DNA of 6,106 nt from Chitinophagaceae bacterium (GTDB lineage: Bacteria > Bacteroidota > Bacteroidia > Chitinophagales > Chitinophagaceae). This document shows, one piece after another, positions 1-5,182 of this stretch. Each line of letters begins with the position of its first letter. Positions within the stretch are counted from its first letter, which is position 1. The notes beneath the pieces were generated by a model. It did not search any database. It saw nothing but the letters and a program-made list of their open reading frames with translations, and was not told the origin of the DNA. The stretch is from assembly GCA_947481355.1 (NCBI GenBank), contig CANKGM010000129.1:1-6106 (forward strand). The letters run 5' to 3'. The position numbers were made by a program, and so were the translations under genes.

Positions 1-179
1 AATAAACTGGTGTCACCATCTCCAATTTCTGCACTAATAACTCGAATATATTTATTTGTTAGTACTGGAACATGCCTGGGTTCTTCCCTTACGGGTACTA
101 TCTTTTGACCAACCGATTTTTCTATGCAAATGGTCATTGTCAATGCCAGAAAACCGGCTCTAAGTGCTGTGTATAACAT
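1..179 (-). CDS. Cupin-like exported protein, N-terminal part (cut by window edge)
   Basis: Reading the minus strand from an ATG at 179 gives 59 uninterrupted codons to the window edge, so the C-terminal part of the gene is missing. An in-frame stop (TAA, 194-192) lies just upstream and no other ATG is available, which fixes the start. Residues 1-25 are hydrophobic with a short basic N-terminus and end in SVGQ, like a Sec signal peptide of this phylum. The mature part contains EEPRHVPVL, then NKYIRVISAEIGDGD. From memory, this resembles the opening of small cupin-fold proteins (EPRH...F.N.yvRV...ipPGd.T..H.H), in which metal-binding histidines would follow beyond the edge. Those histidines cannot be seen here, so the family call is an inference and no enzymatic role is claimed. 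The gene is divergent from pyrG. No clear Shine-Dalgarno is present. A one-mismatch -7 element (TAATTTTA, minus strand 200-193) could drive it. Confidence 0.65.
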   Translation of the reverse strand, partial: MLYTALRAGFLALTMTICIEKSVGQKIVPVREEPRHVPVLTNKYIRVISAEIGDGDTSL

Positions 180-294
180 ATATTCTATCGTTTAAAATTA
201 TGCTAACAAGAGATGCTGAATTCAATCTCGCGAATGTAGGATATTAAAATTATCCACATGAGCATCATTTCTTTTCTAGAAGATAAATAAATGG

Positions 295-302
295 TAAATT
301 TG
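295..302 (+). promoter_or_regulatory. Candidate promoter -7 element for pyrG (TAAATTTG)
   Basis: The octamer TAAATTTG matches the Bacteroidota sigma-ABfr -7 consensus TAnnTTTG exactly. The -33 element is weak: TTTC at 273-276, 18 bp upstream, is the best match to TTTG. Transcription would start near 308-310 and give a leader of about 100 nt before pyrG that includes both leader inverted repeats. The octamer alone could occur by chance in AT-rich DNA. Its position and the similar elements before other genes in the window support it. Confidence 0.45.
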
Positions 303-335
303 TATGACCGCTTTAAGTTATTTAATTACTTTTTG

Positions 336-370
336 TTGGTCCATTTTTTTTTATATTAACAACGGACCAA
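336..370 (+). repeat. Inverted repeat in the pyrG leader with a T9 tract in its loop
   Basis: TTGGTCC (336-342) and GGACCAA (364-370) are perfect 7-bp complements around a 21-nt loop holding nine consecutive T (344-352). It lies 39 bp upstream of the pyrG ATG. A second small hairpin follows at 373-384 (CCTG, ATTT, CAGG). The T tract is inside the loop rather than after the stem, so this is not a standard intrinsic terminator. It could be an RNA leader structure or a protein-binding palindrome. pyrG leaders of Firmicutes use CTP-sensitive attenuation, but the diagnostic layout for that is not seen here. Confidence 0.4.
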
Positions 371-396
371 AACCTGATTTCAGGGTTCATTTAACT

Positions 397-400
397 GGAG
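397..400 (+). promoter_or_regulatory. Shine-Dalgarno for pyrG
   Basis: GGAG (within CTGGAG) ends 9 nt before the pyrG ATG, a workable spacing. It is the only convincing Shine-Dalgarno in the window; yidC and the genes starting at 4056, 5044 and 5177 lack one. It therefore supports the chosen pyrG start. Confidence 0.55.
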
Positions 401-409
401 ATTTAGTAT

Positions 410-2026
410 ATGACAAAGTATGTATTCGTTACTGGCGGTGTTACATCCTCATTGGGTAAAGGCATCATTGCAGCTTCATTAGCTAAATTATTGCAAGCAA
501 GAGGATTTAAAGTGACCATCCAGAAATTCGATCCATATATAAATGTTGATCCAGGGACATTGAATCCTTATGAACATGGAGAGTGTTTTGTTACAGAAGA
601 TGGAGCAGAAACAGATTTGGATCTTGGGCATTACGAACGTTTCCTTAATACATTCACATCACAAGCGAATAATGTTACAACAGGAAGAATTTATCAGACT
701 GTGATTAATAAGGAAAGAGAAGGTGCTTTCTTAGGTAAAACTGTACAGGTTGTTCCACATATTACAGATGAGATTAAAAGGAGAATGCAACTTTTAGCAC
801 AAGATGGATTTGATATTATCATCACTGAAATTGGGGGTACTGTAGGTGATATCGAAAGTTTGCCATTTGTTGAGGCTGTTCGTCAATTGCAGTGGGAATT
901 GCCTGAAGATGATTGCCTTGTAGTCCACCTAACATTAATACCCTATCTAAAGGCAGCAAAAGAGTTGAAGACCAAACCGACTCAACATAGCGTTAGGATG
1001 ATGAGTGAAAATGGAGTCCATCCAGACATTTTAGTGTGCAGAACTGAACATCCGTTGACCAAAGAGTTGAAAGCCAAGCTGGCTCTTTTTTGTAACGTAA
1101 AAACGGATTCTGTTATTGAAGCTGCTGATGCTAGCAGTATTTATGAGGTTCCATTACTCATGCAGCAGGAACAGCTCGATATTATTTGTTTGAAGAAATT
1201 AAATATAACATGGTATCCCGAACCAGATTTGACAATTTGGAAAGGGTTTCTCTCTAAGTTGAAAAATCCTAAATCAGAAGTTAATATAGGATTAATTGGG
1301 AAATACATCGAGCTACAAGATGCTTATAAGTCAATCTTGGAGTCATTCATTCATGCAGGAGCAATGAATGAATGTAAGGTGAATATCGTGAATGTACATA
1401 GTGAGTTCATCGATGCAGAAAATGTTGAATCAAAATTGCATGGTTTGGATGGGTTATTGGTAGCCCCTGGATTTGGCCACCGTGGTATAGATGGTAAAAT
1501 CCTTGCTGTAAAATATGCTCGTGAACATGCATTGCCATTTTTTGGTATATGTTTAGGAATGCAAATGTCAGTAATCGAATTTGCCCGAAATAAAGTTGGA
1601 TTGGCTGGTGCTCACTCCACTGAAATGGATCCGAATACGCCGTATCCAGTGATCGATTTGATGGAAGGTCAAAAAAATATTACCAATAAAGGCGGAACGA
1701 TGCGATTAGGAAGTTATCCTTGCAAAATAGAGAAAGGTTCACTCGCTTATGAGATCTATCAAACAGAGCTGATTTCAGAGCGCCATCGACATCGTTGGGA
1801 GTTTAATAACAACTACAAAGAATCGTTTAAAGCAGCAGGCTTGAAAGCAAGTGGAATTAACCCTGAAACTGATTTGGTTGAGATAGTTGAGATTCCTGGG
1901 CATCCGTTTTTTATTGGAGTTCAATATCATCCGGAATTGAAGAGTACGGTTGAGGCGCCTCATCCGCTATTTGTTCATTTTGTAAAAGCTGCAAAAACCT
2001 TTAGCCAACGAAAGGCCATAGTATAA
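410..2026 (+). CDS. pyrG: CTP synthase (glutamine hydrolysing)
   Basis: This 538-residue protein makes CTP from UTP, ATP and glutamine, the last step of de novo pyrimidine nucleotide synthesis, in the cytoplasm. The length is normal for the family. The N-terminal amidoligase domain (about 1-265) has the P-loop SSLGKGI (13-19), the stretch DPYINVDPGT (41-50), and the likely Mg-binding Asp71 (in ETDLDLGHYERF) and Glu140 (in TEIGGTVGDIES). The C-terminal class I glutamine amidotransferase domain (about 290-530) has GFGHRG and the nucleophile Cys381 in GICLGMQ, with His507 and Glu509 in HPEL completing the triad. All expected catalytic residues are present, so the enzyme should be active. The start is set by alignment of MTKYVFVTGG with family N-termini and by the Shine-Dalgarno at 397-400. 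Known enzymes are inhibited by CTP and activated by GTP. yidC follows 118 bp downstream on the same strand, but a possible terminator and a separate promoter lie between them. Confidence 0.98.
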   Translation: MTKYVFVTGGVTSSLGKGIIAASLAKLLQARGFKVTIQKFDPYINVDPGTLNPYEHGECFVTEDGAETDLDLGHYERFLNTFTSQANNVTTGRIYQTVINKEREGAFLGKTVQVVPHITDEIKRRMQLLAQDGFDIIITEIGGTVGDIESLPFVEAVRQLQWELPEDDCLVVHLTLIPYLKAAKELKTKPTQHSVRMMSENGVHPDILVCRTEHPLTKELKAKLALFCNVKTDSVIEAADASSIYEVPLLMQQEQLDIICLKKLNITWYPEPDLTIWKGFLSKLKNPKSEVNIGLIGKYIELQDAYKSILESFIHAGAMNECKVNIVNVHSEFIDAENVESKLHGLDGLLVAPGFGHRGIDGKILAVKYAREHALPFFGICLGMQMSVIEFARNKVGLAGAHSTEMDPNTPYPVIDLMEGQKNITNKGGTMRLGSYPCKIEKGSLAYEIYQTELISERHRHRWEFNNNYKESFKAAGLKASGINPETDLVEIVEIPGHPFFIGVQYHPELKSTVEAPHPLFVHFVKAAKTFSQRKAIV

Positions 2027-2055
2027 TCCATCTATTGGCTAAAGTGCTACTTTTT
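1999..2055 (+). terminator. Possible terminator straddling the pyrG stop codon
   Basis: CTTTAGCCAA (1999-2008) and TTGGCTAAAG (2035-2044) are perfect 10-bp complements separated by 26 nt. The left arm lies inside the last pyrG codons and the stop codon is in the loop. A run of five T (2051-2055) follows 6 nt after the stem. The loop is long and the T run short and displaced, so termination may be weak. A competing pairing (GCCATAG 2015-2021 with CTATTGGC 2032-2039, one bulge) uses part of the same sequence. A transcript-end role is likely but not certain. Confidence 0.45.
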
Positions 2056-2117
2056 CGCTAAGTTCAGTAATACATTTTGGTTGGGTTCAAATTAAGCATG
2101 AATTCAATTCCCTTCAT

Positions 2118-2125
2118 TACCTTTG
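2118..2125 (+). promoter_or_regulatory. Candidate yidC promoter -7 element (TACCTTTG)
   Basis: TACCTTTG followed by C is an exact match to TAnnTTTG and a very typical form in Bacteroidota. No TTTG is found at the usual -33 distance. Transcription would begin about 5-8 nt downstream, giving a leader of roughly 12-15 nt before the ATG at 2145. There is no Shine-Dalgarno in that leader (it reads CTTGAAATCAC), as is common in the phylum. yidC can thus be transcribed independently of pyrG. Confidence 0.6.
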
Positions 2126-2144
2126 CCCCTCAACTTGAAATCAC

Positions 2145-3977
2145 ATGAAATTTGAAAAGAATTCAGTAATTGGTATAGTGCTGTTAGGTATCCTTTTGAT
2201 TGGATATTTTTACTTTACGCGTCAAGGACAAATTCAATTGGAGGCGAAACAGAAGCATTTGCAAGATTCAATTGCAGCTATTGTTCCACCCGCACAAGAT
2301 ACTATCAGTACAGTTAAATTAAGTGATAGTAAACCAATACAAGCAATCGTTCCTGGATCGTTTCAGCAAAATGGGGCTGCTTCAGAGTCATTCTTGACGT
2401 TGGAAAACGATGTTGTTTCGATTGTTTTCACCAACAAAGGAGGTCAGCCTAAGTCTGTAAGACTAAAGCAATATATGTCCGGTGATTCAGGAAATGTAGT
2501 CCTATCGTCTAGTGATTTTAATAAATTATCTTATCTAATCAATGTTGGAAATAATCAAACATCAAATTCGGCTGATTTATTCTTTACAGCATCTTCTGTA
2601 GAAAAAACCGAAGATGGAGCATCGTCTTTAAAATTCATTCTTTCAGATTCTACAGGAAGATCAATAGAACATCGTTATAGATTGAAAAAGGGTGAATACA
2701 TGTTTGAATGGGATCTATTCGCTAATGGATCTGATAAATTATTTACAGGGAATTCAGTCAATTTACTTTGGCAGGTGCAAGCAGATCAACAAGAGCGTGA
2801 TATTAAAACTGAAAAACGTGAAACACAATTGGGTCTCATGGGTAGTGATGGTTTTGATTATTTCACCATGTCTGATGGATTGAATAAAACCTGGGAGAAT
2901 GGACTGAAATGGTTTGGTGTTAAGCAGAAATTTTTTAACACAACAATCATTGCACAGAATGGATTTAGTTTTGCAGAAGTAACCTGTAGGGTGCCAGCTG
3001 ATTCTCAAAGAATAGTTGCCCAATCCATAGCAAACTTGCGTTCTACTTTTCCTGCAACTTCACAAACACTTCTTCCCTTTAAAATATATATAGGTCCAAA
3101 TGATTTCTCAATCCTTAAGAAGTACAAAATGGATCTTGAGGATATGGTTAATCTTGGCCAAGGATTTTATGCATTTGTGAAATATATCAATCGCTGGATT
3201 GTACTTCCAGTTTTTGATTTTTTTAGTAACTACTTAACAAGTTTAGGATTGGCAATTATGTTGTTAACCATTGCCATAAGATTGATTACTTCTCCGTTGG
3301 TCTATTCTTCTTATGTGAGTGGTGCAAAGATGAAGGCCTTAAAGCCTGAACTTGATGTCTTGAAACAAAAATATAAAGATGATCAGCAAACGTACAGCAT
3401 GGAGCAAATGAAGTTGTATCGTGTAGCGGGTGTAAATCCATTGGGGGGGTGCATTCCTGCACTACTTCAGATTCCAATTTTCTTCGCTTTATACAGTTTC
3501 TTCAATTCTAACATTCATTTGAGGGGTGTATCATTTTGGTGGTCACATGATCTTTCATCCTATGATGCAGTATTAACATGGGGATTTAATATACCTGGAC
3601 TTGGAAGCCATTTGTCTATGTTCACGGTGTTGGCTGTATTGACTAGTTTTTTGACTTCCTTATATAGCATGAGTATGACACCTGATCAAGGAAATCCTGC
3701 GATGAAGTACATGCCTTATATTTTCCCAATCATGTTACTTGGAATTTTTAACGGCCTTCCTTCAGCACTCACGTGGTATTATACGGTGTCGAATGTTATT
3801 ACATTAGCTCTACAATTTATTATTCAACGTTATATAATTGATCACAATAAGATTCTTGCTGAAATTGATACAAATCGTAAGAAACCTCGTTCTAAGTCTA
3901 AATGGCAGGAGCGATTAGAGCAGATGCAAGAAACTCAAAAGAAAGTCGACAACTTGAAGAATAAAACCAAAAAGTAA
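2145..3977 (+). CDS. yidC: Membrane protein insertase YidC
   Basis: YidC (YidC/Oxa1/Alb3 family) inserts and folds inner-membrane proteins, alone or with SecYEG. The 610 residues match the long Gram-negative form. TM1 (about 7-25) is followed by a large periplasmic domain (about 26-340) and an amphipathic stretch (about 342-364). The conserved insertase core follows: TM2 (366-388) with the groove arginine Arg379 in IAIRLITSPL, a charged cytoplasmic hairpin (395-425), and NPLGGCIPALLQIPIF (431-446) opening TM3. TM4 lies near 490-508, TM5 near 524-540 and TM6 near 544-563. The tail (578-610) is strongly basic, about 13 Lys/Arg in 33 residues. Such tails are thought to aid ribosome contact in species with extended YidC. 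Position directly after pyrG is an arrangement seen widely in Bacteroidota. A seven-G run (3443-3449) encodes the conserved Gly-Gly. The gene ends before a strong terminator. Product assignment is firm. Confidence 0.97.
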   Translation: MKFEKNSVIGIVLLGILLIGYFYFTRQGQIQLEAKQKHLQDSIAAIVPPAQDTISTVKLSDSKPIQAIVPGSFQQNGAASESFLTLENDVVSIVFTNKGGQPKSVRLKQYMSGDSGNVVLSSSDFNKLSYLINVGNNQTSNSADLFFTASSVEKTEDGASSLKFILSDSTGRSIEHRYRLKKGEYMFEWDLFANGSDKLFTGNSVNLLWQVQADQQERDIKTEKRETQLGLMGSDGFDYFTMSDGLNKTWENGLKWFGVKQKFFNTTIIAQNGFSFAEVTCRVPADSQRIVAQSIANLRSTFPATSQTLLPFKIYIGPNDFSILKKYKMDLEDMVNLGQGFYAFVKYINRWIVLPVFDFFSNYLTSLGLAIMLLTIAIRLITSPLVYSSYVSGAKMKALKPELDVLKQKYKDDQQTYSMEQMKLYRVAGVNPLGGCIPALLQIPIFFALYSFFNSNIHLRGVSFWWSHDLSSYDAVLTWGFNIPGLGSHLSMFTVLAVLTSFLTSLYSMSMTPDQGNPAMKYMPYIFPIMLLGIFNGLPSALTWYYTVSNVITLALQFIIQRYIIDHNKILAEIDTNRKKPRSKSKWQERLEQMQETQKKVDNLKNKTKK

Positions 3978-3997
3978 TTCGAATTAATCTTTACGAT

Positions 3998-4035
3998 AAA
4001 TTAACGCTATTCACTATGAATAGCGTTAATTTTAT
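3998..4035 (+). terminator. Strong intrinsic terminator after yidC
   Basis: A perfect 16-bp inverted repeat (3998-4013 with 4017-4032) has a 3-nt loop (CTA) and a core of TTAACGCTATTCA. The right arm runs into TTTTAT, giving the U-rich tail. It begins 20 bp after the yidC stop. The left flank is A-rich, so it may also work on the minus strand. It ends only 23 bp before the ATG of the next gene, so it should limit read-through from yidC. Confidence 0.88.
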
Positions 4036-4055
4036 ATAGAAACACTCCCTTACAT

Positions 4056-4700
4056 ATGTCAGTTATTAAAAAAATATTTCTTTTATTTTTTCTTGTAATT
4101 TCTTTTTCTGGTATTGCTCAGTTACGATTTTCAGAGGGAAGCTTAGTATTTCAAGTCATTTCAAGTGCTAATGGTGTTCAGTCTAAGGATGATACAAAAA
4201 TGATTCAATTGAGTAGAGGAGGGCATTACCGTTCAGAAATCATTAGCTCTTTAGGTAAAACCATAACCATTTATGATGACAAAGAAGGGTTAGGTGCAAT
4301 ACTCAAAGAGTATGGTCAGCAACGCATTATGACTCCAATGAATCATGCACAATGGGACTCTAAAAACAAGAAAAAAGGTAATGTCGTTTTTATTGTCACG
4401 AATGAGCGTAAGAAAATTCTAGGTTATTCATGTAAGAAGGCGACGGCTAGTTTACCTGATGGGAGTACACTTGAGGTATATTTTGCAGCTCAATTAGTAC
4501 CTGAAAATGCAAACATGGAGCTTCAATTTGAACAATTGCAGGGCTTTGTATTGGAGTATCAGTCTACGATAGGGAGCTCAATAATTAAATATGTAGCGGA
4601 GTCATTGAATTTTGATCCGGTGCCTATTCAGAAATTTGAAATACCTAATTCCGGATACAGGATCTTGAGTTTTGAAGAAAGTGTAAAGCCTAAAAATTAG
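4056..4700 (+). CDS. Secreted DUF4412/GLPGLI-like protein
   Basis: The 214-residue product begins with a clear Sec signal peptide: basic KK at 5-6, a hydrophobic core at 7-18, and probable cleavage in SGIA/Q after Ala21. The mature protein should be periplasmic or surface-exposed and beta-rich, with no membrane segment. The section KKILGYSCKKATASL (119-133), then GSTLEVYF (136-143), GFVLEY (163-168) and a C-terminal IPNSGYRIL (196-204) follow the pattern known from Bacteroidota DUF4412/GLPGLI-type proteins. In those, an 'I.GY.C.KA' strand precedes a G-hydrophobic-L turn. Cys126 is the only cysteine of the mature protein. The function of these families is not established and none is claimed. 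The gene lacks a Shine-Dalgarno. The nearest promoter-like element is TAATTTTA (4027-4034, one mismatch), which sits in the terminator's right arm. Its stop codon overlaps that of the convergent downstream gene. The family call rests on remembered motif patterns. Confidence 0.8.
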   Translation: MSVIKKIFLLFFLVISFSGIAQLRFSEGSLVFQVISSANGVQSKDDTKMIQLSRGGHYRSEIISSLGKTITIYDDKEGLGAILKEYGQQRIMTPMNHAQWDSKNKKKGNVVFIVTNERKKILGYSCKKATASLPDGSTLEVYFAAQLVPENANMELQFEQLQGFVLEYQSTIGSSIIKYVAESLNFDPVPIQKFEIPNSGYRILSFEESVKPKN

Positions 4701-5044
4701 CGAATTGGAGGCTTCTGAGGAGTCTTAAATTTCTGTAAGATAACCTTGTTTTTGTAAGGAAGCATATAGGTTATGTTCCCCTTCTGGTATGAGATAATTG
4801 AGTTAAAGCCATGGTCTTTATCCGCCTTTTTAAAACCAAATGATTTATTATCGTGGTATGTAAAACCAGAATGCAAGGTTAGGCTTAGATTCTTTTTCAT
4901 ATTAGAAAAAGTAGCCTTGGAAGATTTAGCTTTTATGATGATACCGTCAACCGCCATGACAACCTGGGCCACTCCAATAAACAATACAAACGTCAAGATT
5001 GCGTATGTTATGCGTTTAGGGAATTTATGTTTCAAGGTTATCAT
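4697..5044 (-). CDS. Small secreted protein of unknown function
   Basis: This 115-residue protein is not assigned to a named family. It starts with a basic N-terminus (KHKFPKR, 5-11) and a hydrophobic segment (13-31) that looks like a signal peptide. Cleavage could fall after Ala26 (GVA/Q) or Ala31 (VMA/V). The mature part is short and lysine-rich, has no cysteine, and ends in a segment with YQKGNITYMLPYKNKVILQ (86-104). That 'Y..GN.TY..P.K.KVIL' ending recalls unnamed small Bacteroidota proteins seen near other exported proteins; this comparison is from memory. The minus-strand reading is preferred over the opposite-strand frame (4773-5057) because it has a signal peptide, an exact -7 promoter element at its start, and a tight convergent junction with its neighbour. 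The next Met (30) would lose the signal peptide, which supports the start chosen. It overlaps the neighbouring stop codon by 4 bp (TTAG). Confidence 0.75.
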   Translation of the reverse strand: MITLKHKFPKRITYAILTFVLFIGVAQVVMAVDGIIIKAKSSKATFSNMKKNLSLTLHSGFTYHDNKSFGFKKADKDHGFNSIISYQKGNITYMLPYKNKVILQKFKTPQKPPIR

Positions 5045-5048
5045 AGTG

Positions 5049-5080
5049 CAAATTTAACAGTTCATATTGGTAAAAGCAAG
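5049..5080 (-). promoter_or_regulatory. Promoter of the small secreted protein gene, possibly leaderless
   Basis: On the minus strand, TAAATTTG (5056-5049) matches the TAnnTTTG -7 element exactly. CTTG (5080-5077) sits 20 bp upstream as a near match to the -33 TTTG. The last G of the -7 element is only 4 nt from the ATG at 5044, so the expected transcription start falls at or within a few bases of the start codon. No Shine-Dalgarno fits in that space. Confidence 0.6.
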
Positions 5081-5126
5081 TCTTTTAAGCTGATTTCTAA
5101 TCTAAAAACACCGAAATGCATATTTT

Positions 5127-5159
5127 ATTGTATAGTGTTAATAAATTCATCCTATTTTG
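5127..5159 (+). promoter_or_regulatory. Weak candidate promoter for the TPR gene
   Basis: TATTTTG (5153-5159) is one T short of the TAnnTTTG consensus, and ATTG (5127-5130) lies 22 bp upstream as a possible -33 element. If real, transcription would start about 5165, roughly 12 nt before the ATG. The -7 element lies across the left arm of the 5145-5182 inverted repeat. Neither element is an exact match, so the call is tentative. Confidence 0.3.
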
Positions 5160-5182
5160 GTAAATTACACAATAGGATGAAT
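5145..5182. repeat. 12-bp perfect inverted repeat containing the TPR gene start codon
   Basis: ATTCATCCTATT (5145-5156) and AATAGGATGAAT (5171-5182) are perfectly complementary, with a 14-nt loop (5157-5170). The right arm contains the ATG (5177-5179) and the first bases of the second codon. The left arm overlaps the weak -7 candidate. As DNA this could be an operator. As RNA it would bury the start codon in a stem. The repeat itself is seen directly; its role is inferred. Confidence 0.75.

Noticed and set aside
336..370. Leader inverted repeat as an intrinsic terminator before pyrG
   Set aside because: The T tract is in the loop rather than downstream of the stem, and no T run follows the right arm, so it does not have terminator form.
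180..409. RNA gene or riboswitch in the intergenic region before pyrG
   Set aside because: No tRNA-like cloverleaf or known riboswitch core could be recognised. Only short inverted repeats and a promoter element are seen.
1775..1963. 62-codon minus-strand frame inside pyrG
   Set aside because: It is entirely within the conserved amidotransferase domain of pyrG, shows no protein-family pattern, and has no promoter or ribosome site of its own.
2692..3023. Short open frames on both strands inside yidC (2692-2883 plus; 2763-3023 minus), and another at 3286-3477 minus
   Set aside because: All overlap the well-supported yidC reading frame and read as random sequence, with no start signals or known motifs.
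4773..5057. 94-codon open frame on the plus strand
   Set aside because: It lies antisense to the minus-strand secreted protein gene, has no signal peptide or recognisable domain, no fitting promoter, and a composition typical of a complementary-strand shadow.
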